In this document: piece by piece, positions 7,579 through 16,399 of the stretch
How the letters are laid out: each line of letters begins with the position of its first letter
Numbering within the stretch: the stretch's first letter is position 1
Origin: DATKIY01 sp035543875
GTDB taxonomy: Bacteria > Actinomycetota > Actinomycetes > JAHEKZ01
Length of the DNA stretch: 40,900 nt
NCBI GenBank assembly: GCA_035543875.1
Contig: DATKIY010000217.1
Coordinates: forward strand, 1 to 40,900
Direction: 5' to 3'
Notes under the pieces: model-generated
What the model was told of the DNA's origin: nothing
Seen by the model: the letters and a program-made list of their open reading frames with translations, nothing else
The model's database searches: none
Made by a program: the position numbers and the translations under genes

Positions 7579-9090
7579 TCAGCACAGGAAACTGCAGTTG
7601 TCACCGCTTTCTGTATCGATGCCCTGGTAAGGCGGCACCACAACACGCCGGTCGCCTGCTGGGCCTCGAATGAAGATCTTGCGCAGGGCCACGTTGTTGG
7701 CATCTGTGACCTCGTACAGCCGACCGTCTGGGTTCGCCCGGACCTCAACGAAGTACTTTCCGTTTGGCAGATCAGTGACGTCAAACGATTGACCCGGTCG
7801 GTACTGCGCGTAGGTGTCACCCCAACCGGTCTGTAGCACTTCGCGAATCCAAAGCGAGTCGAGCTCGCCACACGCTGTGCCCAGCCCTTCGAGCCAAGGT
7901 CGCATCGATGCACCAGCGACCGTCAGGTCGATGATGTCGGTTGGCGCAAGACAGAAGGCTTCTTTGGTGCTTCGGACCACCTGGGTCTTTTCTGCGTTGA
8001 GTAGTGAGTAGTTCGCAAAGTCGCGGAAGTGCCAATGCTCATGTCCGTCGGCGTGGTCGTACTCCATGGTTCCTGCACGAGCCTTACCGACCAGGTCACC
8101 GTCGCGGTAGAAGTACTGAAAAGCCTTCATGATTTCGGTGTTGTCTTCGCGGAAGCCCTCAACCACCAATGGTGATGGACCTCGGTTCCACACCGTGGCG
8201 CCGAAACGGATATACGAGCGCCCGCTCTTGCGGTGATTGTCGACGTTGATGCCCCAGGCTGGTAAAGCCGCGATGTCGGGCAGTGCGTCGGGACCCGGAA
8301 CGGTGCTGCGAGCTTCGGTCAAGGAGGACTGACCCGATCGACGGAGATCAGACCGACCAATCTTGGCGGTTCGTGTGGTGCTGGACTTGGTCACCACATC
8401 GACATTGGTCGTGAAGGCTGCGTCCTCGGGAGCCACCTGGAACTGGTCTCGGTAGAACTTTGTGAGTGAGACGCGAAGCTGGTAGCTGCCCTCAGGGAGC
8501 AGGTGATGGATATGCAAGTAGCGCCGTACCTGAGTGGCCCATCCTCGGTCGATTCCCCAGATCATTCCGACGGTAAAGGGGTTGGTGTAACACATTTCTG
8601 GGTACGTCTGGTTCTCGGGGCCGTTGTCGTTCACTCGTTGACCGCGGTAGTCGTTGGGACAGAAGTCGTACTTCCTGTCTCTAATCGCCTCGCCCTTGCT
8701 GTTGGTAAACGTGATCCTGAGGAACTCGGGAAGGCCGTGTCGCAGATCCGTGACGGTGATGTCGGGAAGCGGTTGAATCAGCTTGACGTCGCCGTCGCGT
8801 TGCCGCACTACCTGACTTACGACCAGCGGTTCGCTGTAGCTGGCGCGCTGGGCCCACAGTTCGAATGCTCCGCCGGCTGATGCGACGTAGGCGCTCGGTG
8901 AGACGTACAGGCCGTTGCGTCGCGTCTGGACGACGGTCATTTGATCCTGGGTGCCGATGAGTCGGACACTCGGGAGAGTCGAAGTGCCAGAACTCCCCGC
9001 GGAAGCGGGGACTGTTGCTGCCAAGAGCGGAATCGTGATGGCCGCAGCGGTGGAGACGATCGCGACGAAGCTGCGACGACTGGTGCGCAT
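7579..9090 (-). CDS. Secreted lysyl oxidase family protein
   Basis: The 503-residue protein starts at ATG 9088-9090 behind AAGGAG and has a signal peptide with a near-twin-arginine start (MRTSRRSFVA) and cleavage near ASA (residue 31). The C-terminal third matches the lysyl oxidase fold. HEHWH at 350-354 corresponds to the three copper-ligating histidines of human LOX (H292, H294, H296). K376 in STKEAFCL aligns with the quinone-precursor lysine (human GHKASFCL), and Y427 in GDTYAQY aligns with the precursor tyrosine. DVTDLPNGKYFVEVRANP is the conserved C-terminal strand. It could therefore oxidise amines outside the cell with a self-made quinone cofactor. The N-terminal 270 residues (LIGTQDQMTVVQ onward) look like beta-rich binding modules. 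The substrate is unknown. Confidence 0.85.
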   Translation of the reverse strand: MRTSRRSFVAIVSTAAAITIPLLAATVPASAGSSGTSTLPSVRLIGTQDQMTVVQTRRNGLYVSPSAYVASAGGAFELWAQRASYSEPLVVSQVVRQRDGDVKLIQPLPDITVTDLRHGLPEFLRITFTNSKGEAIRDRKYDFCPNDYRGQRVNDNGPENQTYPEMCYTNPFTVGMIWGIDRGWATQVRRYLHIHHLLPEGSYQLRVSLTKFYRDQFQVAPEDAAFTTNVDVVTKSSTTRTAKIGRSDLRRSGQSSLTEARSTVPGPDALPDIAALPAWGINVDNHRKSGRSYIRFGATVWNRGPSPLVVEGFREDNTEIMKAFQYFYRDGDLVGKARAGTMEYDHADGHEHWHFRDFANYSLLNAEKTQVVRSTKEAFCLAPTDIIDLTVAGASMRPWLEGLGTACGELDSLWIREVLQTGWGDTYAQYRPGQSFDVTDLPNGKYFVEVRANPDGRLYEVTDANNVALRKIFIRGPAGDRRVVVPPYQGIDTESGDNCSFLC

Positions 9091-9263
9091 GGCACTCCTT
9101 GGTGGTGAGCGATACGTAGGTGGCCGATGTATAGCATCCGGCGGTCACTTTCGGCGGTATTCTCCACACCTTTGGAGCCCAATCGGGACATCAGGTTCTC
9201 CTGATGCCGGACAAATCCGGCGGTGTCGAGCGGTTAGTCCTTAGACCGCCCTTTCGGTGCCCT

Positions 9264-9269
9264 TAGGGT
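9264..9269 (+). promoter_or_regulatory. -10 element TAGGGT, leaderless start
   Basis: TAGGGT matches TANNNT and ends 6 nt before the GTG at 9276. No Shine-Dalgarno lies between, so the downstream membrane-protein gene is probably transcribed without a leader. Confidence 0.5.
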
Positions 9270-9275
9270 GATCGA

Positions 9276-10394
9276 GTGGCAGCGCCCCAAGCCTCTTCAC
9301 CGAACCCGTTGCCTCCCGAGGCGACGGGTTCTCCGCCGAGTACGCAGTCGGTGGTTTTCAAGGTGATGAGCGCGATGCTGACCGGGGCGTTGCTTGCTCT
9401 CATTGCGTTCTATCTCATCCCCAAGCTTTCGGGGTATGCCAGCGTCGGTGAGTCTCTGCGCAACATGAGCGGGATCGAACTGGTTCTGCTCATGCTCGGC
9501 GGAATCACCATCATGACCCTCAACGCAGCGGCCATGAAGACACCGCTTCACCACCTCGGCCTCGGCCGCGCCTTCGTCGCGCAGCAGGCGTCAACCGCAG
9601 TGTCTAACGTGATCCCAGGCCCATCGGGAACGGCTGCAAGATTTGCGATTCTTCACTCGTGGAAGGTGTCTGTCGAAGACTTCACTCGGGCGACGTTTGC
9701 TGTCAGCGTGTGGAGCAACGTCGCGATGATTTCGATGCCCGGAATTGCATTTCTGACCCTGGCGATCCTCGAAGGATCAACGTGGGACGGCAAGAATCTG
9801 TACGTGCTCGCTGGGCTCACTTTGTTGGTCTCAGTGACTGTAATTGCCCTGGTGATTGGGCTGCTCCGCAGCGTCAGGTTCACCCGATTCCTCGGGCGGC
9901 TGACGCAGCGACTGGTGAACCCGCTTCGAAAGCTATTTCGACGCAGGCCAATTTCTGGCCTAGAGCATCAAGCAGAACTCCTCCGTGAACGGACCCTCGA
10001 TGTGCTCCGCGATCGAGGAGGCCGTCTGACCGCGATCACCCTCGGGAACTACTGGCTCAACGGCCTGCTGCTCGTTTTCAGCCTGTGGTTTGCGGGAATC
10101 CCTCGCAGTGAACTTCCGCTCATCGTTGGACTGGCTACCTACAGCATCGGCCGCCTGTCGACCATCATTCAGGTCACTCCCGGCGGCGTCGGCGTGGTCG
10201 AGATAGCCTACACCGCGGTTTTCGTCGCAGTGTTGGGCGACAAGTGGCACGACGATGTCGTAACCGGTGTTCTGGTGTACCGGCTTCTCACCTACGTCAT
10301 GCCGATCGCGGTGGGTGGGATTTGCTACGTGATTTGGCGACGTATGCAAGCGCATGCACACAAAGAAGAACTCGCCACCACGCCTGCCGGCTAG
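9276..10394 (+). CDS. YbhN/LPG-synthase transmembrane-domain (flippase-like) protein
   Basis: The 372-residue protein begins at GTG 9276 with a Pro/Ser-rich cytoplasmic tail, then about seven to eight membrane segments. Family marks are the Gly/Pro-rich regions SNVIPGPSGTAARFAILHSW and IIQVTPGGVGVVEIAYTA, the two conserved blocks of the lysylphosphatidylglycerol synthase transmembrane domain (UPF0104/YbhN). These proteins are linked to lipid translocation in the inner membrane; the catalytic transferase domain of full MprF is absent. Its stop shares a CTAG tetramer with the stop of the convergent haemolysin III gene. Confidence 0.85.
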   Translation: MAAPQASSPNPLPPEATGSPPSTQSVVFKVMSAMLTGALLALIAFYLIPKLSGYASVGESLRNMSGIELVLLMLGGITIMTLNAAAMKTPLHHLGLGRAFVAQQASTAVSNVIPGPSGTAARFAILHSWKVSVEDFTRATFAVSVWSNVAMISMPGIAFLTLAILEGSTWDGKNLYVLAGLTLLVSVTVIALVIGLLRSVRFTRFLGRLTQRLVNPLRKLFRRRPISGLEHQAELLRERTLDVLRDRGGRLTAITLGNYWLNGLLLVFSLWFAGIPRSELPLIVGLATYSIGRLSTIIQVTPGGVGVVEIAYTAVFVAVLGDKWHDDVVTGVLVYRLLTYVMPIAVGGICYVIWRRMQAHAHKEELATTPAG

Positions 10395-11134
10395 TCAGTT
10401 ATCGCAAGTACCACAGCGATGTACTGCGTGATGTACGCGGCGATCGTCATCGCATGAAACACCTCGTGGAACCCAAACCAGCGCGGGAATGGATTGGGCC
10501 GCTTGAAGGCATAAACGATCGCGCCAAAGGTATACAGCAGCCCACCCGCCATGATGAGAATGACGACAACAGCTCCACCGCTTCGCCAAAGCGCTGGGAG
10601 ATACGCGACCGCGGCCCACCCCAGACCTATGTAGAGCGCGACATAAAGCGGACGGGGTGCGCCGACCCACAACACGCGAAACAGCACCCCGAAGGCTGCC
10701 ACCGTCCACACCAGTATCAGCAAGATTTCGCCTTGCCGGCCGGTAAGCAGGGCAACTGCGAAGGGGGTGTACGAGCCAGCGATGAACAAGTAGATGTTTG
10801 AGTGATCGAGTCGTTTGAGCACTGCTTCCGTCCGGCTACCCCACACCCGCCGGTGGTAGGTGGCGCTGACGGCGAACAACAAAACGGTTGTGATCAGGTA
10901 GACGACGACGGCCCAGCGGACCTTGCCTGCTGGTGCGAGTGCCACAGCGACGATGCCCAACACGATGGACAGCGGCACCGCACCTAGGTGGAGCCAACCA
11001 CGCAACTTGGGCCGAACGGACTCGGGCACATGCCCTACCACGCGAACGATGCGCCGCTCTGCTGTGTCGAGCGCCCGATCGACTGCTTGGTCGACCGGGG
11101 TTGGAGCGCCCGACTTCGACGATCCGTTGGTCAT
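10391..11134 (-). CDS. Haemolysin III family (PAQR-like) membrane protein
   Basis: The protein is 247 residues from the ATG at 11132-11134; an in-frame ATG at 11150-11152 would add six residues. The shorter start is preferred because CATGCT (NANNNT) ends 6 nt upstream, the pattern seen at other leaderless genes here; neither start has a ribosome binding site. Seven hydrophobic spans carry the PAQR/HlyIII motifs SATYHR, LDHSNIYLFIAGSYTP and FGFHEVFHAMT, which hold the metal-binding Ser/His/Asp residues of the superfamily. Members act as membrane hydrolase-like proteins; bacterial functions are poorly defined. Confidence 0.85.
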   Translation of the reverse strand: MTNGSSKSGAPTPVDQAVDRALDTAERRIVRVVGHVPESVRPKLRGWLHLGAVPLSIVLGIVAVALAPAGKVRWAVVVYLITTVLLFAVSATYHRRVWGSRTEAVLKRLDHSNIYLFIAGSYTPFAVALLTGRQGEILLILVWTVAAFGVLFRVLWVGAPRPLYVALYIGLGWAAVAYLPALWRSGGAVVVILIMAGGLLYTFGAIVYAFKRPNPFPRWFGFHEVFHAMTIAAYITQYIAVVLAITD

Positions 11135-11205
11135 GGGAGGAGCATGCGCCATTAGCGGGCAGGTGCCAAATTCTGTGCCAGGGCTTCGCGCTCGATTGGG
11201 GTTGC

Positions 11206-11877
11206 TTAGACCGGAATCGAGGTGAACATGTCGGAGTCTGACTCGCGAACAGCAGCCGCCGGAACGGCTCCGTCATGGTTGGCCAGCGAGGAGAGAGCAG
11301 CAGATTTGTCGGTCCCTGTCACCAACCAGACAATCGCGTCCGCGCGATTCACCATGCGCGGGGTGAGAGTCACCCTGGGGAAGCCGCGGAAGCTGTTGAT
11401 GGATGCAACATCGGCTGCAGCCGAGATCACGGCGGCATCACCAGGTGGCCAGGACGCGGTATGCCCGTCGTCGCCAAGGCCAAGGTGAATCACGTCGATT
11501 CGTTGGCCTGCGATCATGCTGATTGTCCTGCCGTACTCCGATGCTGCCGCTTCTGGTGTGAACGACGTGACCGGAATTGCGTGGCGGTGTGATCGCGGGA
11601 TGCCAGCAGGTTCGAGAAGTCCTTGCGTCAAGCCGGTCCAGTTGCGATCCGGATCGCCGTCGGGAGCAACACGTTCGTCGACTTGAAACACATGCACCGC
11701 CTGCCAGGGAACGTCCATCCTCGCGAGCTCATCGAACATGACTTGAGGGGTCTTGCCTCCGCTGAAAGCCACGCTTGCCTGTCCCTGCAGATCGACAAGT
11801 TCGGTCAGTCGATTCGCCAGACACGAAGCGGCGCCAACTGCGGCCTCCAGCTCATGTTCGGTTCGGGTGATTCTCAT
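11206..11877 (-). CDS. pgl: 6-phosphogluconolactonase
   Basis: Hydrolyses 6-phosphoglucono-lactone to 6-phosphogluconate in the cytoplasm. I start at ATG 11875-11877 (MRITRTEHELE), which fits the usual N-terminus; an ATG at 11922 also opens the frame but overlaps zwf and has no ribosome binding site. Family marks are VAFSGGKTPQVMFDELA, VDERVAPDGDPDRNW and HLGLGDDGHTASWPPGD, the phosphate- and substrate-binding loops. The length of 223 residues is near the family norm. It is the last gene of a gnd-zwf-pgl operon, 25 bp after zwf. The downstream frame ends 71 bp from the haemolysin III start. Confidence 0.88.
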   Translation of the reverse strand: MRITRTEHELEAAVGAASCLANRLTELVDLQGQASVAFSGGKTPQVMFDELARMDVPWQAVHVFQVDERVAPDGDPDRNWTGLTQGLLEPAGIPRSHRHAIPVTSFTPEAAASEYGRTISMIAGQRIDVIHLGLGDDGHTASWPPGDAAVISAAADVASINSFRGFPRVTLTPRMVNRADAIVWLVTGTDKSAALSSLANHDGAVPAAAVRESDSDMFTSIPV

Positions 11878-11902
11878 CAGTGCATCACCGGGGGGAGCGA
11901 GG

Positions 11903-13309
11903 TCATATTTGTGACTGCTCATCGCCGGGTTGATGCCAATGATGATGGCCGAGTAACTCGCTAGCTTCTTCTGGTCCCCAGCTCCCGCGTTCGTAGAAAT
12001 AGATCGGTGACGGTTGATCGAACGCAGGTTGAACCACTCGCCACGCTTGCTGAACTGAGTCTGACCGTGCAAATCGACGCGCTTCGCCGTCGAGGGCGTC
12101 GTCAAGCAGACGTTCATACGCATCCTGCCTCGCGCCGAGTGCGTGGTCGAAATCTACCCGCATCGCGACGTCACGCGTTGCCAGCTCTCGCCCGGGCCGC
12201 TTGGCCTGAACGCCAAGCGTTACGCCGTCGTCCTTACCCAATCTGAAGCGAATCGTGTTGGCGTGTGGCTGCGGTACGGCGTCATCGGTGAACATCATGC
12301 GAGGTGGTGCTCGAAACTCGACAACAGCTTCGGTCCAGGTGGTGGCAAGTGCCTTGCCGACCCGGATATAGAACGGCACACCCGCCCAGCGCCACGAGTC
12401 AATGCGCAGATGTAGGGCTGCGAACGTCTCGACGGTGGAGTCAGGCGCAACGCCAGGTTCCTCTCGATACCCGACGTACTGACCGCGGACGAGGTGAGAT
12501 GGGTCGATGGGACGCATCGCCTTGAGGACGCGAACCTTCTCGTCGCGCAACGCGTCGGCGTCCTTGTCCAGCGGCGGCTCCATGGCGAGGAGCGACACGA
12601 CCTGGAGCATGTGGTTTTGTACGACGTCTCGGATAGCTCCGACATCTTCGTAGAAGGCACCTCGTCCTTCAACGCCGAACTCCTCGGCCATTGTGACCTG
12701 CACGCTGGCGATGTTGTTGCGATTCCACACCGGTTCCAGAAACGAGTTCGCGAACCGGAAGACCAAGAGGTTCTCGACTGCCTCTTTGCCGAGGTAGTGG
12801 TCGATGCGAAAGATGCGGCGCTCGTCAAAGTGCTCGTGCAAAATTCTGTCGAGTTCGATGGCTGATGGGAGGTCGCGGCCGAACGGTTTCTCGACGATGA
12901 CTCGACCGTTTTGGGTGAGCCCTACCGCGGCAAGGTGTTCGGCAACAACGGAGAACATCAGTGGGGGGATCGCGAGGTAGAAGGTTGGCCAACGAATGCC
13001 TTCCAGTTTGGCCGCCAGTCGCTCGAACGTCGCCGCGTCGTTGTAGTCACCGTCAACAATGCACAGCTGCTTGGCCAACTTCGCAAACACCGACTCGTCG
13101 ATCGCACCTCGGGCGGTCAGGATCGCTTGTCGCGCATGATCGTGCAGCACACTGTCGTCCCATGTCGAGCGGGCAACCCCCACGATGGGCACGTCGAGCT
13201 GATCTCGCTCGGCCATTCGGTAAAGCGATGGAAACAGTTTCTTCTTGGCCAGATCGCCGGTGATGCCGAACAGGACCAAGGCATCAGAGCGCGGAAGTCG
13301 ATTCGGCAT
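11903..13309 (-). CDS. zwf: Glucose-6-phosphate dehydrogenase
   Basis: Oxidises glucose-6-phosphate to 6-phosphogluconolactone with NADP+. The 468-residue sequence has the nucleotide-binding loop FGITGDLAKKK (14-24), EKPFG (140-144) and the active-site signature RIDHYLGKEAVENL (168-181), whose Asp-His pair is catalytic. Length and motif order match full-length G6PDH. It starts 2 nt after the gnd stop, so translation is probably coupled. No opcA or transaldolase gene follows, unlike the usual actinobacterial tal-zwf-opcA-pgl order. Confidence 0.95.
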   Translation of the reverse strand: MPNRLPRSDALVLFGITGDLAKKKLFPSLYRMAERDQLDVPIVGVARSTWDDSVLHDHARQAILTARGAIDESVFAKLAKQLCIVDGDYNDAATFERLAAKLEGIRWPTFYLAIPPLMFSVVAEHLAAVGLTQNGRVIVEKPFGRDLPSAIELDRILHEHFDERRIFRIDHYLGKEAVENLLVFRFANSFLEPVWNRNNIASVQVTMAEEFGVEGRGAFYEDVGAIRDVVQNHMLQVVSLLAMEPPLDKDADALRDEKVRVLKAMRPIDPSHLVRGQYVGYREEPGVAPDSTVETFAALHLRIDSWRWAGVPFYIRVGKALATTWTEAVVEFRAPPRMMFTDDAVPQPHANTIRFRLGKDDGVTLGVQAKRPGRELATRDVAMRVDFDHALGARQDAYERLLDDALDGEARRFARSDSVQQAWRVVQPAFDQPSPIYFYERGSWGPEEASELLGHHHWHQPGDEQSQI

Positions 13310-13311
13310 GA

Positions 13312-14340
13312 CTATGAAGCACTCCCAGTGGATGGTTGTTCGTGGTGGCCGCCAAATTGTTTCCGCATGGCCGACAGGATGCGATCGGCGAAGTCAGCGT
13401 TACCTCGTGAGCTAAACCGTGAATACAGCGCGGCGGTCAGTACGTAGGCGGGCACACCCTCGTCGACTGCGGCGTGAACCGTCCATCGCCCCTCGCCCGA
13501 GTCGGACACCCGACCTTGGAAGCTCGCCAGGTCGGGTTCTTCGTTCAGCGCCTCTGCTGTGAGGTCGAGTAGCCAGGAACTCACAACGCTGCCGCGTCGC
13601 CAGAGCTCGGTGATAGACGCCAGGTCCAGGTCGTACGCGTAGAACTCTGGGTGAGCGAGCGGCGCGCTCTCTGCGTCTGCTGCGCGGGGGCGGGTCCCTG
13701 CATCGGCTCCTTTCAAAATGGCGAGCCCTTCTGCGAGTGCGGCCATCTGTCCGTACTCGATTCCGTTGTGGACCATCTTGACGAAGTGACCCGCACCGCT
13801 CGGGCCGCAGTGCAGCCAACCTTGCTCGGCGGTGCTTGCTTCACCTGTGCGGGACGGTGTGCGTGGCGCGGCGTCGACTCCTGGTGCCAGCGTTCCCAGC
13901 AACGGTGACAGGCGACGTACGGCTTCTTGGTCTCCACCAACCATGAGGCAAAACCCTCGCTCGAGTCCGAATACGCCACCGCTGGTCCCAATGTCGACGT
14001 AGTGGATGCCACGGGTCGCGAGCGCGGCAGCTCGCCGGATGTCGTCCTGGTAGAAGGAGTTACCCCCGTCGATGATCGTGTCGCCGGGGGATAGCAGCCC
14101 GGCGAGCTCGTCAACGGTTGTGTCGACCACGGCGGCTGGCAGCATCACCCAGACAACGCGCGGGGCTGTTAGTTGGTTCACCAGATCAGTCAGCGAACTC
14201 GCTCCGGCGGCTCCCTCGGCAGCCAACGTGGTCACGGCTACCGGGTCGATGTCGTGAATCACGCAATCGTGGCCGCCCCGTTTGGATCGCCGCACCAGAT
14301 TGGCACCCATCCGCCCCAGGCCGACCATGCCTAACTGCAT
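13312..14340 (-). CDS. gnd: 6-phosphogluconate dehydrogenase, decarboxylating (short type)
   Basis: Converts 6-phosphogluconate to ribulose-5-phosphate and CO2, forming NAD(P)H. The ATG at 14338-14340 follows AAAGGGAGA at 5-6 nt; an upstream GTG/ATG-less extension of 27 codons is rejected. The 342-residue product starts with a dinucleotide fold (MQLGMVGLGRMGANL), then DGGNSFYQDD, GTSGGVFGLERGFCLMVGG and the substrate signature GPSGAGHFVKMVHNGIEYG, with the catalytic Lys and Asn. The length and single-domain C-terminus place it in the short decarboxylating class (GndA-like, about 300-340 residues) and not the 470-residue enteric type. First gene of the pentose phosphate operon. Confidence 0.93.
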   Translation of the reverse strand: MQLGMVGLGRMGANLVRRSKRGGHDCVIHDIDPVAVTTLAAEGAAGASSLTDLVNQLTAPRVVWVMLPAAVVDTTVDELAGLLSPGDTIIDGGNSFYQDDIRRAAALATRGIHYVDIGTSGGVFGLERGFCLMVGGDQEAVRRLSPLLGTLAPGVDAAPRTPSRTGEASTAEQGWLHCGPSGAGHFVKMVHNGIEYGQMAALAEGLAILKGADAGTRPRAADAESAPLAHPEFYAYDLDLASITELWRRGSVVSSWLLDLTAEALNEEPDLASFQGRVSDSGEGRWTVHAAVDEGVPAYVLTAALYSRFSSRGNADFADRILSAMRKQFGGHHEQPSTGSAS

Positions 14341-14555
14341 CTGACTCTCCCTTTGCCCATCGTCCGGAATCACCGGTGTGTGTCGCCCGGTCAGTCTGCT
14401 GGGCGGATGCCCACGGAGCAATCGCGGCCCGCTGTCGAAGTCAGCCCGGGTCCTCGAAATGACGGCGACCGGGGTAACTAATCAGAAATGACGGTTTTTG
14501 ATGACATGCGCCTCACGGGCTAATCATTTGAGGGGAGTCGTCCGATGACTATGCC

Positions 14556-14804
14556 GTGAGTCCGAACTGTCCTGACCCCATCGTGCGAGCAACGCTTGTC
14601 GCGGTGCACCGACGTGATCACTCCCACCGCGCGGACCCGAATCTCCACCAGGGAGCCGACAGTTGTCACCCGCACGACATCGAGGTCGTGCGTCTGGGGC
14701 CGGCTGCCATGGCCGTGTGTCATGACTGCAGCTACGAGTTCGGGTTCGACGACACCCACGTCTGCGAAGAGGTCGCGCTTCAGCACCGTTCCGCAACCGC
14801 CTGA
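14556..14804 (+). CDS. Small Cys/His-rich protein, possible zinc-binding
   Basis: The frame from GTG 14556 gives 82 residues. The C-terminal half reads VVRLGPAAMAVCHDCSYEFGFDDTHVCEEVALQHR: a CxxC pair with a further Cys and His, the spacing of a small zinc ribbon. The first half is His-rich (HRRDHSHRADPNLHQ). Third codon positions on this strand are strongly G/C, as expected for a gene here, and the overlapping leftward frame (14520-14786) is less so. It overlaps the convergent NAD-binding gene by 25 bp. No ribosome binding site is clear. Function unknown. Confidence 0.5.
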   Translation: MSPNCPDPIVRATLVAVHRRDHSHRADPNLHQGADSCHPHDIEVVRLGPAAMAVCHDCSYEFGFDDTHVCEEVALQHRSATA

Positions 14805-16345
14805 GTCTCACGTGCTTCAAGGTTCTCGTCACCGTCAGTGTCAGCGTCGTCGTCAGCGTGCCCACCAGAATCCAAGTCCTCTGCTGCCCGCGTGATATTG
14901 CGAACCATCGAACCGAAGACAATGCCGTGAAACGGCGCAACTACCCACCAGTACATGTGACCGAGCAAGCCGCGCGGGTGGAAGATGGCTCGTTGGTGGT
15001 AAACGGTCGGATGTGACTCCACGCGCATCTCAAGCCAGGCGAGTCCGGGAAGGCGCATCTCGGCGCGTAGTCGTAGGAGGTGACCTGGCTCGCGCTCCTC
15101 GACCCGCCAGAAGTCGAGTGACTCGCCAACCATCAGTCGATTGCGGTCGCGACGACCGCGCCGTAGTCCCACGCCGCCAGCGAGACGATCGAGCACCCCG
15201 CGTAGCTCCCACGCGAGCGGGAAGGAGTACCAGCCTCGGTCGCCACCTATGCCTTCGATGATTTGCCAGATCGCGCGGGGCGATGCGGTCGACGGACGCT
15301 CGCGCTCGTCGACGTACAGACTGCCTCCTGCCCAGTCGGGATCAGTCGGAAGCGGATCGCTCGGGGCTCCGCGAACGGAGGCGTTCGACCACCTAGTCGC
15401 TACATCGGCGTCCTTGATCCGCCGCAGTGCTAGCTCAACCGCACGGTCAATGCCGATCAGCCCACCGGTTGGTGAGGGAACATAGCTCTCGATGTCATGC
15501 TCGCGACAGAACACCTCGTGGCGTAGCGACTCGACGAGGGGCCGGGCGATTGAGCTAGGAACCGGTGTGATGAGCCCAACCCAGTGACTGGAAAGCGTCG
15601 GCGAGAGCACGGGTACTGGCAGGATCACGCGGCGACTCAGACCAGCCACTGCCGCGTACCGCTGCATCATCTCGGCGTAGGTGAGTACGTCTGGTCCACC
15701 GATATCGAATGTGCGGTTCAGCGTTTGTGGCAGTCTCGCGGCCGCAACCAGGTACCGCAGGACATCGCGGATAGCGATTGGTTGGATTCGGTTGTGCACC
15801 CAGCGGGGCGTAACCATCGCTGGTAGGCGTTCGGTGAGGTAGCGAAGCATCTCGAACGACGCCGACCCGGACCCAATGATGACCGCGGCGCGCAACTCGA
15901 TGGCTGGCACGCCTGACGCCCGCAGAATTTCGCCAACTTTCATGCGCGACTTGAGGTGTGGAGATAAGTGCTCACCGGTCGGGACCAGTCCTCCGAGGTA
16001 GATGATGCGACCAACGTGCGCGGCTTCTGCCGCGGTACCGAATGCGTCCGCCATTTCCTGTTCAACGCGCTCGAATCCGTCGCCCGTGACGAGTGAATGC
16101 AGAAGGTAGTACGCCACCTCGATGTTGGCGAGTGACCGTGCCAGAACGTCCTCGTCGCTAGCATCGCCAACGACGATGTCGACGTCCGCAAACCAGGGTC
16201 GGTCGCGCAGCTGTTCAGCGCGACGCGTCAGTACCCGGACGTGGAAACCTGCCGCAAGTAGTTCGGGGACGAGGCGACCACCGATGTAGCCGCTGGCGCC
16301 AGTGACGAGCGCGCGGCCCGTTGGGGCGTCCGGAGGTATGTTCAC
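14780..16345 (-). CDS. NAD(P)-binding SDR protein with C-terminal DUF2867 domain
   Basis: The 521-residue protein starts at GTG 16343-16345; an AACACT hexamer ends 6 nt upstream, with no ribosome binding site. Residues 10-290 form an extended/atypical SDR Rossmann fold (VTGASGYIGGRLVPELLAAG), with IYLGGLVPTG and FDIGGPDVLTYAEMM resembling the nucleoside-diphosphate-sugar epimerase/NmrA group. From about residue 330 the sequence (GGDRGWYSFPLAWELRGVLDRL, LRLRAEMRLPGLAWLEMRV, HPRGLLGHMYWW) matches DUF2867, a START-like lipid-binding fold. The fusion is common in actinobacteria. An Asp-rich tail closes it. A redox role on a hydrophobic substrate is inferred. Confidence 0.85.
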   Translation of the reverse strand: MNIPPDAPTGRALVTGASGYIGGRLVPELLAAGFHVRVLTRRAEQLRDRPWFADVDIVVGDASDEDVLARSLANIEVAYYLLHSLVTGDGFERVEQEMADAFGTAAEAAHVGRIIYLGGLVPTGEHLSPHLKSRMKVGEILRASGVPAIELRAAVIIGSGSASFEMLRYLTERLPAMVTPRWVHNRIQPIAIRDVLRYLVAAARLPQTLNRTFDIGGPDVLTYAEMMQRYAAVAGLSRRVILPVPVLSPTLSSHWVGLITPVPSSIARPLVESLRHEVFCREHDIESYVPSPTGGLIGIDRAVELALRRIKDADVATRWSNASVRGAPSDPLPTDPDWAGGSLYVDERERPSTASPRAIWQIIEGIGGDRGWYSFPLAWELRGVLDRLAGGVGLRRGRRDRNRLMVGESLDFWRVEEREPGHLLRLRAEMRLPGLAWLEMRVESHPTVYHQRAIFHPRGLLGHMYWWVVAPFHGIVFGSMVRNITRAAEDLDSGGHADDDADTDGDENLEARETQAVAERC

Positions 16346-16351
16346 ATTGAC

Positions 16352-16357
16352 AGTGTT
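16352..16357 (-). promoter_or_regulatory. -10-like AACACT, leaderless start
   Basis: Read on the reverse strand, AACACT (NANNNT) ends 6 nt before the GTG at 16343-16345. It lacks the first T of TANNNT and is therefore a weaker match than those at 7305 and 9264. Confidence 0.35.
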
Positions 16358-16399
16358 ACCCCGTCAGCGCGTGAGCACACCTTGTGCGGGTTGCCATGA

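Noticed and set aside
11920..12123. pgl starting upstream, inside zwf
   Set aside because: The upstream codons read the zwf 3' end in another frame; the ATG at 11875-11877 gives the usual N-terminus.
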